From: Closterium sp. NIES-65
Taxonomy: Eukaryota > Streptophyta > Zygnematophyceae > Desmidiales > Closteriaceae
Length of the DNA stretch: 64,000 nucleotides
Direction: 5' to 3'
Assembly (NCBI GenBank): GCA_948144175.1
Contig: CANXME010002104.1
Coordinates: 312,501 to 376,500, forward strand
In this document: piece after piece, positions 1-9,639 of the stretch
How the letters are laid out: the number at the start of each line of letters is the position of its first letter
How positions within the stretch are numbered: the stretch's first letter is position 1
The notes under the pieces: model-generated
Told to the model about the DNA's origin: nothing
The model's input: the letters and a program-made list of their open reading frames with translations, nothing else
Databases searched by the model: none
Position numbers and translations under genes: made by a program

Positions 1-158
1 CTCATGAGCGCTGCACTCCGCCTGCCCATGCCGTGGGTCCCATTGCCACTCTCCGCTCTCGCATGCCTGAACCAGCCTCATTATCCTGCCACTTCGTTCT
101 GTATCCCACCCTGTAACAACACCCCGTGGCACCCACCCCTGGTGTGCGCTCCTGCCAG

Positions 159-2779
159 GCGTTGGAGGAGGCGTTTGGTCGCGGCCGGCAGAGAGGAGCC
201 GCCTCAGGAGGCGCCCCCACCATGCAGTTCGGACAGGTGCGCCTTGCTCTCTGAACCTGCAATGTTGTTACCGCCGGCAGTGCTGGCCGAGCCAGCCATG
301 TCTTCCCGGCACCCCTCGCCCTCCCCCTCACTTCTATCCGCTCTGCCACTCCGGTTCGCCCTCCTCTCCTCGTAAGAATGCCCTGAACACATGCACCTCG
401 CTCCCTTCCTCCCATGCCCCATGCCACGTCACCTCCCTACCCTGCCCACCCGTCCTCGTGTCCCCCCATGGGCAGGTGACGAGTGAGCTATGGCGCATGG
501 CGCTGCGCTTCCGCTTCCGCCTCCCCCCATACTACACCCTCGTGCTGCGCTCCCTCGCCTCCCTCGAAGGTGCGCTTTGCCCTCTTCCTGCGACTCCCCT
601 CCCCTCCACTCCCCTCGCTGCCACTGCTCTCCATGCCACCCTACTACACAATCATGCTGTGCTTGCCTGTGTGTCAAAGGTGGCCGTATTCCGCCTCTCT
701 GCGACCTCGCGTCGCATCTCCGTCACGCCTTGCCGCATTGAACATCTGCAACTTGAGAGTCCTCCTCCTCCCTTTTAACCGACCCCACCACCCTCCCTCC
801 TAATGAATCGATCAAAAAAATATATCTTCTGCCTCTCCCCATGCCCGTGCCCTTGCATGCAGGCATCGGTGTGGCGGTGGACCCATCCTTGCGGGTGTTG
901 GCCTGCACCTACCCCTACGCTATGGCGTCGAGTGCTCCTTCCCCCATCAGAACAACCTTCCACCTCTCCTGTACACATGCCCATCCCTGCAGGCATCGGT
1001 GTGGCGGTGGACCCGTCCTTCCGTGTGTTCGCCTCAGCCTATCCATACGTGGTGCGCCGCCTCCTCACGGACAGCTCGCCCTCGTCGCGCCACGTGCTGC
1101 GCCAGCTGGTGCAGACACGCGAGGGCAAGCTGCGGTGGGAGCGCTTCGCCTCCTTCGCTGCCAGCTCCACACAAGCCCAGCGGTACGTGGGATGAAGGCG
1201 AGGGTAGCAACACAGAGCGAGGGAGGCGGCAAGGGTGGTGGAGGGTATCAGCATGAAGCGAGGTGATCCAGTGCTCTCCTCTCATGCCAAGAGGCATTGC
1301 AACCTCTCTGTGCACTGAGAATCCTGTTCCGCCAATGTCGCTCCTCACCTCCCCCTCCTGTCCTCCGTCTCGCACCCACACTTTGCCCGTCTTCCCTCAA
1401 CGTCACCTGCTAATTCCCTCTTTCCTTGTGCCCCGTTTCTCCCTCCTGCCCCACCCATGCAGCGACCTGGTGGCATCACTGGCCATGCCGTCGCTGCAAT
1501 CCCCCATCCCCGGCATGCCCCCCATGCCCGGTGCCTCCCCCCTCTCCTCCTCCTCCGCCGCCACTGCTGGCGCCGCCTCTCCTCGCGCCACGCCCAGCCC
1601 GGCCGCGCTGGTGATGGATGTGCTGCTCTCCCGCCACGCTGCCAGCGCCCGCCGAGTCATCCTGGAGTCGGTAGGTTGCTTCCCAGTCTGTATGTGCCCC
1701 CCCTTGTTGCCAGAGTGCTTTCCCATATACCTGTCATGTTGATCTGAGAAAACTCCCCCTGGTGGCGCTGCTGATGGATGTGCTGCTCTCCTGCCACGCT
1801 GCCTGACTCATCCTTGAATTGGTACAATGCCGCTTCTCCCCTGTTCCCGACACTGCTTCCCCTCCAGCATGCCACATGCCTTCCATGCTGGGCAGTGGGC
1901 CGCAGGCTGTGCCTGCTTGTCCTGTGTCACCGGTGGACCCTGCAACTCACACATGCACGGCTCTTGCTGTCCCACTCGCCCCCACCCCCTTCCGCCCCAC
2001 CCTGAAGCTGCAGGCCATGCGTCGCTGGCTTTAACCCAACAACTCACTAGTAGCACTAGCCACTAGCAGAGGCATTTGTATCCCCGGAAACGGACGCGCT
2101 GTGCGCCTCACTGGTTCTAATCAAACAACTCTCCATCTACGTACCCACCGAACTCCACCACTCTCCGCCCCACCCCACCCCACTTCTCTCCTCCCCACCC
2201 AGGACATGCGGGCACTAGCAGAGGCGTTCGTATCCCCAGAGGCGGAAGTGGCGCGGGACAAGCTGGCGCGTGTGGTGGCAGACGCCCTGTGCGCCTCACT
2301 GGGCGTGGCCCAGCTGCCCCTCGACGCCATCACCGCCTCCCAGCTCTCCTCCTCTCCCACCCGCCTCCTCGCCCCCTACCCCCCGCCCCCCCCCGCCTGC
2401 TGCCGCTCTGGGATTCGCCAGTCAGAGACAGCCACCTGGCAGTGTTGGAGTGGCTGGTCTGTCTGGTAGTGGGGGTGGGTACGAGAGTGGGAGTGAGAGT
2501 GAGTGGGAGGAGAGGGAGGGGAGGGCGACAGCAGCGGAGGCGGTGGCGAGGAGGAAGCGGCTGTGGCTGTTGCTGGGAGCGGCGTTTGGGCGAATGGGCG
2601 GCAGTGTGGTGCTCAAGGTGAGGGTGGTGCTGGCAGCGCTGGCTGTGCTGCTTGCTGCACTGGGCCTGGCATTAAAGAGAGTGTTGTTGGATGCGGCAAT
2701 GCGCTTCAGGCGCCTCACCTCCCATTGGCTCCCCTCTCAAGACGACCCCGCAGCTGACCAGCCTGCCTATGCCACGTAG
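159..2779 (+). CDS. ABC1K: ABC1K (UbiB/ADCK-type atypical kinase) C-terminal part, 5' truncated by window edge
   Basis: Exons read from splice signals and phase: 159-236, 476-569, 993-1182, 1463-1670 and 2203 to about 2779. Joined, they give LPPYYTLVLRSLASLEG, then AVDPSFRVFASAYPY and RRLLTDSSP, followed by a basic/aromatic stretch (KLRWERF). This order is typical of the C-lobe and tail of ABC1 kinases, which in plants act in plastids or mitochondria on prenyl-lipid metabolism and stress. The kinase core lies upstream of the window. The last exon opens in the frame of DMRALAEAFVSPEAEVARDK, but a hydrophobic helix (VVLAALAVLLAALGLAL) and basic tail ending at 2779 lie in another frame. The frames meet in a poly-C tract near 2380-2397, so a one-base length error or an unseen intron is likely. 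Family call is firm; subgroup is not resolved. Confidence 0.72.
863..922 (+). repeat. Echo exon: decayed copy of the 993 exon start in the ABC1K intron
   Basis: After a good acceptor (ttgcatgcag) this segment reads GIGVAVDPSLRVLACTYPY. The true exon 130 bp downstream reads GIGVAVDPSFRVFASAYPY. The copy loses similarity after about 60 bp and has no matching donor. Confidence 0.75.
1764..1821 (+). repeat. Echo exon: decayed copy of the 3' end of the 1463-1670 exon
   Basis: The segment repeats gatggatgtgctgctctc, the 'VMDVLLSRHAA' part of the upstream exon, and ends at a GT donor-like site (ttg|gtacaa). An in-frame TGA and a short deletion have accumulated. It lies downstream of the real donor, on the side of the exon edge it copies. 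Confidence 0.7.
2058..2115 (+). repeat. Echo exon: internally deleted copy of the 2203 exon
   Basis: actagcagaggcatttgtat and gctgtgcgcctcactgg match the exon starting at 2203 (actagcagaggcgttcgtat and ccctgtgcgcctcactgg), with the stretch between them deleted. The copy sits in the intron just upstream of that exon. Confidence 0.65.
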
Positions 2780-4126
2780 GTCGAGGAGGTGGAATACCTT
2801 ACATGCTACGTAGGTAGGACTCGAGTATCTCGCAAGGGCTAGTGTGTAGCTCTTGTCTCTTTCCACCATCAGTTCTGGTGTAGGAACTGGTAATTATATC
2901 AAATTGTTGTGCTCTTTTATGGTGATTAGAATGCCATTGAATAGAGAAAGAATCTTATGCTTTCTTCACAAACGATGCCTAAAGAATCTATAACCAAGTG
3001 AGGAGGGATGTCGTTTGCATTAGGAGTAGATGAGTGAGCGTCATGCTGGGTTCATGGGTGCTCTGAGAAATTAGTTCTCCGTAGCGTTGCTATATCGTGT
3101 AAATCTACAATGGGCTTCACGTGGGGCGAAGAGTCATCCTTCAGGCCATAGAAACAAGCCACGTGTGTTTCGGCGGGCATTATCTACCAATTGGAACTCG
3201 CACGTGGTAACTTCAGTACCAAGCCAACCCGTTTTTCGTCTCCATCGCGTCAATCACTGCCTTGGGGTTGTCAACACAACACGATTCGAATGCTGGCTGC
3301 TGGCATTCAAAGAGAAATCAAACCAGGTTTGGATTGGATCTCGAAGTTGTCCTCCTCGAGTTGTTTCTTTGCCTAACCTCTCTCATCTCCACAGCAAGTC
3401 TAGGGAGTTGCGTGCTCGTTCTGCACTCGCGCCTGCAGCAGCAGTAGCACCATATCCTCTTGTCAGTCTTGCACTCGGGAACTAAATGCTCGTTACAGTC
3501 TTCCAGTGAATTGTGCTGCGAGGCCCTGAAACCACGCTCTTCTTTCCAAGAACGTCTATTTCGGTGGATTTTCAAGCGTACAACGAAGTGCGATTAGTTA
3601 GCGTTTGTTTTTTCTGCAGCATATAAGTAGAACACCGCAATGCAGTGCACTCTGACACACGGGTGACAGCCAATCGCGACGCATGCTGGCTTCCACAGAT
3701 GCTGGAAGAACTGAGCGAAGTTTCGTCGGCATCGGGCACCGTATCGCAGTGCGCCAGCTCACCCGTCGCCATGAATTCGCACTATGAATTCTCGTCGCCC
3801 TCTAGTAGCTGAACCCGCAGCGCGTTGCGGAAAGCCAGCACGCAGAAGCGGACCAAACGACCTCCGTGGGACGACCGGCGGATAGACTCCCGCGCGAGAC
3901 AAGTTAGCGGAGATCCGTGTCGCTGCTCGTTAAGAATGGCGGATGCTCGGTGAAAGATTAGAGCGGAGCCGAAGACTCTCGAGTCGCTCAATCACCTCTC
4001 GCGCATGCTTGGTGAAAGAAAAGAGCCGACCCGAAGCGTGGCGCGAAGTGAAAGTGAAAGTCGAGACAGTGAACACAAATTAGTCGCGTGGTAAGCGGAA
4101 GTTGAAGCGGAAAGAAGGCTGGGGAG
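2780..4126. other. Intergenic between ABC1K and the Raf-like kinase
   Basis: Base composition falls to near-balanced A+T and no reading frame shows family similarity. A TATA-like atataagtag lies at 3621-3630, about 500 bp before the kinase start codon. It could serve the kinase with a long 5' leader, but this is only a sequence match. Confidence 0.5.
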
Positions 4127-7028
4127 ATGGGGACGGAGGGCGGCGGAATGGTGCGCGCGGACCTGCTGGATCTGAGCACCATGGACGCGCTGGCGGGCGG
4201 GGGAGGCGCAGCCGCCAAGGGGAAGGCAGACGGGGGAGCGGCGGAGAAGGCGGAGGGCGGAATGGGTAAGGCGGCGGCGAAGGTGGCGGATGAGAGCGGT
4301 GGAGCGGCGCCGTGGACTCTGGATATGAGCAAGGTGAGTAGAGACGATTTGTGAGTATTTTCAAGGATTGTCTTTGACTAAAGAGCAGAGTGAGTTTTGA
4401 GCCGACTCAAATTACCTCTCGCCCGTTGATTTTTAAGGTCTCCTTCTCGCAACCCTGCCGTGTCCCTAGGTGATGTGCACGAACCAGCTGGCGGCGGGCG
4501 CGTTCGGAAAGGTGTTTCACGGGCTGTACGAGGGCGATGACGTGGCGGTGAAGCTGCTGAACGTGCCTGCTGACATGGCGGCCAAGGATCTGGAGGGATT
4601 GAAAAGCTCCTTCCTGCAGGAGATCAAAGTGTGGCACACACTCAGCCACCCCAACGTTGTGCAGGTACTGCCTTGTCTCACGCTTTCGCACGCCAACGTC
4701 GTGCAGGTAATGCGATGTCGCAGCTCTCGCACGCCAACGTCGCTGTCCCGCGCGAATGTCGTGCAGGTGATTCACCGTCGCAAGGCAACGTCGTGCTGAT
4801 AACAACATGGAATGGACCTAGCAATTTGGAATGCTCTGTAGTGTGCCTCCCCATCCCCTTATCACTCGCTCCCACCGCATCTGCCCCCCTCCCCTCTTTC
4901 CCTTCTCCCTTCCCATCTTTCGCCTCCCCTTCCTTCCGCCCTCCCCTTTTTCCTCCCCCACCCCTGCCCCCCTCGCCAGTTCATCGGCGCGTCGCTGAAC
5001 GCGGGGAACATCCGCGCGCCGAGCGACGCGAAGCCGCCGCCGGGACAGCCGCTGTGGGCGATCGTGACGGAGTACATGGGGGGCGGCACGCTGCGCGGGT
5101 ACCTCGCCCGCCGCGGCAAGCTTCCGCCCAAGGAGAGCGTCCGCCTCGCGCTGCACATCGCGCGCGGCCTCTGGTGCGCCGAAAGGGGGGAGTGGGGAGG
5201 AAGGGGAGTGTAAGAGAAAGAGGGGTGGTTGGGATGGGTGAGGGGGTTGGGCATGGAGGAGGGTGGTTGGGGCAGGTTGGGAAGGAAATAGATGAGAGCT
5301 GGGGGTTGGTGGCATGAATGGCCGTTGATGGAGGAGAAAGTGGTTGTCGCCCCGGGTTTTCGCCCCTCTTTCTCCCCGCACCTCTCTCCCCTCCTCCTCC
5401 TCTTTCCCCCTTCCACCCCCCCTTTCAACTTTCCAGCTACCTGCATGCGCGCGACGTGGTGCATCGCGATCTCAAGTCCGACAACCTGCTGCTGGACCAC
5501 AAGGGCACCGTTAAGATCGCCGACTTTGGCGTCGCGCGCACGGAGGCCAAGAACCCCAACGACATGACGTGCGAGACCGGCACCGTGCGGTGGATGGCGC
5601 CTGAGGTGAGGCGGTGGGGGTGGAGAGTGGGAGATGAGTGAGTGCATGGGTGTTGAGGGTAGGAAGGGCGCGCACGGAGGCCAAGAACCCCAACCACATG
5701 ACGTGCAAGACTGGCACCGTGCGCTGAATGGCGCCCGAGGTGAGCTGGCCAGTGTGCTGCATGTGAGTACATGAGATGCGTGCGTCCCTCCATACATACA
5801 CCCATCCATACATGCCCCCATACATGGCCCCATGCATCCCCCATGTGCCCCCCGCGCGCCCTTCATGTGCCCCCCATGCGCCCCAATGCGGGCCCCATGC
5901 ACTTCCCCATGCATGCACCCTCCAATGACACAAACCTTCCCCCAACCCCCCACAAACTTTCACACATAGGTGATAGACCACAAGCCGTGCCCACGCAGCG
6001 TGGACGTGTACAGCTTCAGCAGGCATGCTGCCTTGGAGAAAATTACAATTCACTCCCCGACTCCCCTTTCTGCTCCCTCCCCCTACCCCTGCTTCTCACA
6101 CGCACAGCTGATCGACCACAGGCCGGACACATGCAAGGTGGACGGGTACAGCTTGGGAGAGCATTATGCTGTGGGTCACTCGCATTTCACTCATCAATTC
6201 CCCTTCCCATCCGCACCCCTCCCCCCCTCCCCCTCTGTGCAGGTGATAGACCACAAGCCGTACACACGCAAGGTGGATGTGTACAGCTTCGGCATCGTGC
6301 TGTGGGAGCTGGTCAGCAGCGACCTGCCGTTCAAGGGGCTCACCTTCATCCAGCTCGCCTTCAACGTCGTTAACAAGGTGGGTGGGATGGGATGCATGCT
6401 TGCACACTTGTCAACACGGTCGGGGGTCGGGCGGTGGGCGGGTGAGTCTGAGATGAACTGTGGGCGCACAGGGAAGCATTCGTTTGCACAGATAAAGTGT
6501 TGTAGAACGAACACAGGAACGCAGAGAATGGAGAGCAGATAGCAGAGGGCAGAAAGAGTGTGTGCAGGCTGGTGGTAGAGGTTGAAGAATCCAGCTCTGC
6601 ACACTGCTGCCTTCATGCCCCACTTGTGCCTCCAGTGCCTGCCCCCATGCTTATCCCCATGCCCGTCATTATGCCCATCCCCATGCCTCTACACATGTGC
6701 CCTCGTGACTTTTCATAATGCTCACCCACCGCTTTTTTCCCTTTTCAAGTGACGACCAAGCAACCTCCCCTTTGATAGCTTCATCTTCCATCTCCTCCAT
6801 CCCGTCATCCCCACCCACTCCCCTCCCCTCCTCCCCCCATCACAGAACATGCGGCCGGAGGTGCCAGCGGGGTGTGAGCCAGAGCTAGCAGCGTTGATGC
6901 AGGAGTGTTGGGATGCGGATGCGGAGAAGCGCCCTGAGTTCACACAGGTGGTGGCCCGCCTGGAGGCGCTGCAGCAGGGCCTGGGCGGCACCATGGACGC
7001 ACAGGGTGGGTGCTGCACGCTGCTCTGA
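4127..7028 (+). CDS. Raf-like protein kinase (plant group C MAPKKK-like), six exons
   Basis: Exons 4127-4333, 4470-4664, 4980-5173, 5437-5605, 6243-6377 and 6846-7028 join in phase to 360 residues. A Gly/Ala-rich head of about 65 residues precedes WTLDMSK and the kinase domain: Gly loop [15 protein letters not shown] lysine, [21 protein letters not shown], catalytic loop [39 protein letters not shown], and a C-lobe ending near [22 protein letters not shown] with [10 protein letters not shown] is typical of plant Raf-like kinases of group C (HT1/ATMRK1 relatives), soluble Ser/Thr kinases of stress and CO2 signalling. By eye it is nearest ATMRK1-like members because of VWH..HPNV and EAKNPNDMT. 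All catalytic residues are present, so it should be active. Start chosen as the first ATG giving an open exon into GTGAGT. Confidence 0.9.
4680..4766 (+). repeat. Three echoes of the exon-2 donor edge in kinase intron 2
   Basis: Exon 2 ends ccccaacgttgtgcag|gtactg. Just downstream are gccaacgtcgtgcag|gtaatg (about 4692-4709), a truncated cgcacgccaacgtcg (about 4729), and gcgaatgtcgtgcag|gtgatt (about 4752-4769). Two of the three retain a donor-like GT. Confidence 0.75.
5668..5739 (+). repeat. Echo exon: copy of the kinase activation segment with a stop codon
   Basis: The last 72 bp of exon 4 (activation segment through the APE motif) recur 130 bp downstream, ending gcgcccgag|gtgagc. The copy has cgctgaatg where the exon has cggtggatg, so it has a premature TGA. 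The donor context is preserved. Confidence 0.85.
5970..6040 (+). repeat. Echo exon 1 of kinase exon 5
   Basis: After cacacatag the segment reads [18 protein letters not shown]. The real exon 5 at 6243 reads [18 protein letters not shown]. Similarity is confined to the exon's first 60-70 bp. Confidence 0.85.
6108..6175 (+). repeat. Echo exon 2 of kinase exon 5
   Basis: After cacacgcacag the segment reads [17 protein letters not shown], a second, more diverged copy of the start of exon 5. Both echoes keep their own acceptor, so exon 5 is preceded by two further potential 3' splice sites. Confidence 0.8.
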
Positions 7029-8160
7029 CCCCCTGCTCCCTGCTCTGACGGGATTACATCACATGGGGTGGGGCAAGGTTTGATAGGGGTAGGGCTGATG
7101 CGCGATGGGGTGGTCATGTGTTTTGCTGCTCTGGTGCGATCCTGGCATGTGGAGCAGTTTCTTCCCACTGCACTGCAGGCAGCCCCTGGGATCATCACAA
7201 TCACAAGGGTTGCTGAGCTGTTGTCGTGTGTTGCGGGGCCGCAGTGGATGGGGCTTGGCCGCTCACCACTCTACACTCCTCTCCTCTGTTTTTCCACCCA
7301 TTGCCTTGTTACCATGCTGTCGTGTGTGTGTGTCCGTTGAGTTGATATTGAGTTGCTTATCTCGAGCTGCTAAATCGGACGCGATCCAATCTAGAGCGTG
7401 TGTTCTTGAACTGTTCTTGAACCATTCCCGTGCTTCACCCCCTTCCAGAAGAGGCCTCGTGCGCCATCCTTTAGGGCACTTAGTGTGCTGCAAGACCCAC
7501 ACTGACCCATGGCTTGTGCGCATAGCGCATCATACCATGGCCCACGGACGAATGCAAGGCACACATGAGATTCCAAACAAGCGAGTGACTATGGGTATCT
7601 GGTAAAGAATTCTATGCAAGAGCCGTACACTGAAAGTCTATCAACATAATTACAGATAGGTACTGTGAACGAGCTTTGAGTACCGTACTGTGCATCAGGG
7701 TGTGGCATCGGGAACACGCGGACACTTGTCAGCCTCTGGTTGGGCCATGGAGCCTGCCAGGCATGGGCGTGTGGGTAGAGCACACAGGACAGCCAATGCA
7801 GTGGCAAAAGGAATTGTGATGAGAAATTGCAGCAATGCCCCATCCCACCCATGGCCCTGTGGAGAAGCTTTTGACAATTGTCACAAGGCAACAATGCCAC
7901 ATGGCCCATGGGGAGGCAGCAGCAGCCATGTGGGCTGAGACAGGTGCCGCTTGAGCTTAGCTCATGTCGTGAGACATGAGTGATGGTCACGGAGCAACGC
8001 ACATGTCCCCATGCTCCGTGCCACTGTTGGAAGTGGACACTAGGATGGCCCAAATGGGTCTTCCCATCACTGGCACTGGCACATGCAGGTGTTGTCCTGG
8101 GAGTATGGGTGCGCCTACCCAGCACCACACAAACATGGCCTACCGGTAAATTCCACCTGG
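7029..8160. other. Intergenic between convergent kinase and DWARF27 genes
   Basis: I find no reading frame with recognisable similarity, no tRNA and no tandem array. It should hold the 3' ends of both transcripts, but no convincing poly(A) signal stands out. Confidence 0.5.
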
Positions 8161-9602
8161 TTACTGAACTGGAGCCATCCTGCAGCCACCATACCGCCAT
8201 GCCACTATCCTGCCATGCCACCATGCGACCACCCCAGGCCTGTACTCACAGAGAGCAGCAAAGCAGGGCTGGGAGAGGGCGGGGTCCTCGGAGAGGGGAG
8301 GGGGCATCTGGCCGAACACCATCTCACAGCTCATGTTCTCAAAGTCTGCCCACGGGTGGGGAAGGAGGGGGTGTGGTGGGAGGGTGCGTGGTGGAACATA
8401 GGTGGTTGTGCGAGAACATGCTTGGGTGAGAGCATGGCAGAGAGCAGAGCAGATCGGCGAAGAGGGAAGGGAGGCGTGCAGTGAGGGAACTCAACCAGAA
8501 CAGCAAAGCAAGGGAGTGCAGCAGCTTGCAGTTGAGCAGGGTAAGCTTTCAAGAAGAGTCAGCAGCAGTGTCAGTAGTGCTAGGGTGGGACGTAGTGGGT
8601 GTCATGGTGAGGGGGAGACGGACTGGGTGTCATGGTGAGGGACGTACTGGGTGTCATGGTGAGGGACGTACTAGGTGTCATGGTGAGGGACGTACTGGGT
8701 GTCATGGTGAGGGACGTACTGGGTGTCATGGTGAGGGACGTACTGGGTGTCATGGTGAGGGACGTACTGGGTGTCATGGTGAGGGACGTACTGGGTGTCA
8801 TGGTGAGGGACGTACTGGGTGTCATGGTGAGGGACGTACTGGGTGTCATGGTGAGGGACGTACTGGGTGTCATGGTGAGGGACGTACTGGGTGTCATGGT
8901 GAGGGACGTACTGGGTGTCATGGTGAGGGACGTACTGGGTGTCATGGTGAGGGACGTACTGGGTGTCATGGTGAGGGACGTACTGGGTGTCATGGTGAGG
9001 GACGTACTGGGTGTCATGGTGAGGGACGTACTGGGTGTCATGGTGAGGGACGTACTGGGTGTCATGGTGAGGGACGTACTGGGTGTCATGGTGAGGGACG
9101 TACTGGGTGTCATGGTGAGGGACGTACTGGGTGTCATGGTGAGGGACGTACTGGGTGTCATGGTGAGGGGGAGCCCAAAGTCGTTGGTGAAGAAGTCCTG
9201 AGTGGGCAGCTTGCACATGTTGACGCACATGCCCACACACCCACTCACCTCCAGGTACCTGCTTGCACCGCACCGCAAGGAGGATGGGAAAAGGAGAAGG
9301 GGGAGTAGCAGAGTGGGGCGTATGTTGTGGCGCGTACAGAAGGGGTGCAGACACAGAGGGCGGGTGAGAGTGGCAAGCGGGGTAGCTGGTAGGTCAGTTT
9401 GATGACCCAAGTCTGTGTGTTTGGTGAGGTGACAATGGGGAATGCCAAGTGGAGCATGAGGCATGCAACATGAAGAAACAGATGGGAAGTGGTGGGAAGA
9501 GGTGGGCAGAGGTAGGGAGGAGTTTGTCACCTGCACTTGGTGATCTGCACGCCGCTCATCTGCTTCTGCCCGTTCACCTCCACCTCCTTCAGCTGTCCCC
9601 GT

Positions 9603-9639
<37 letters not shown>

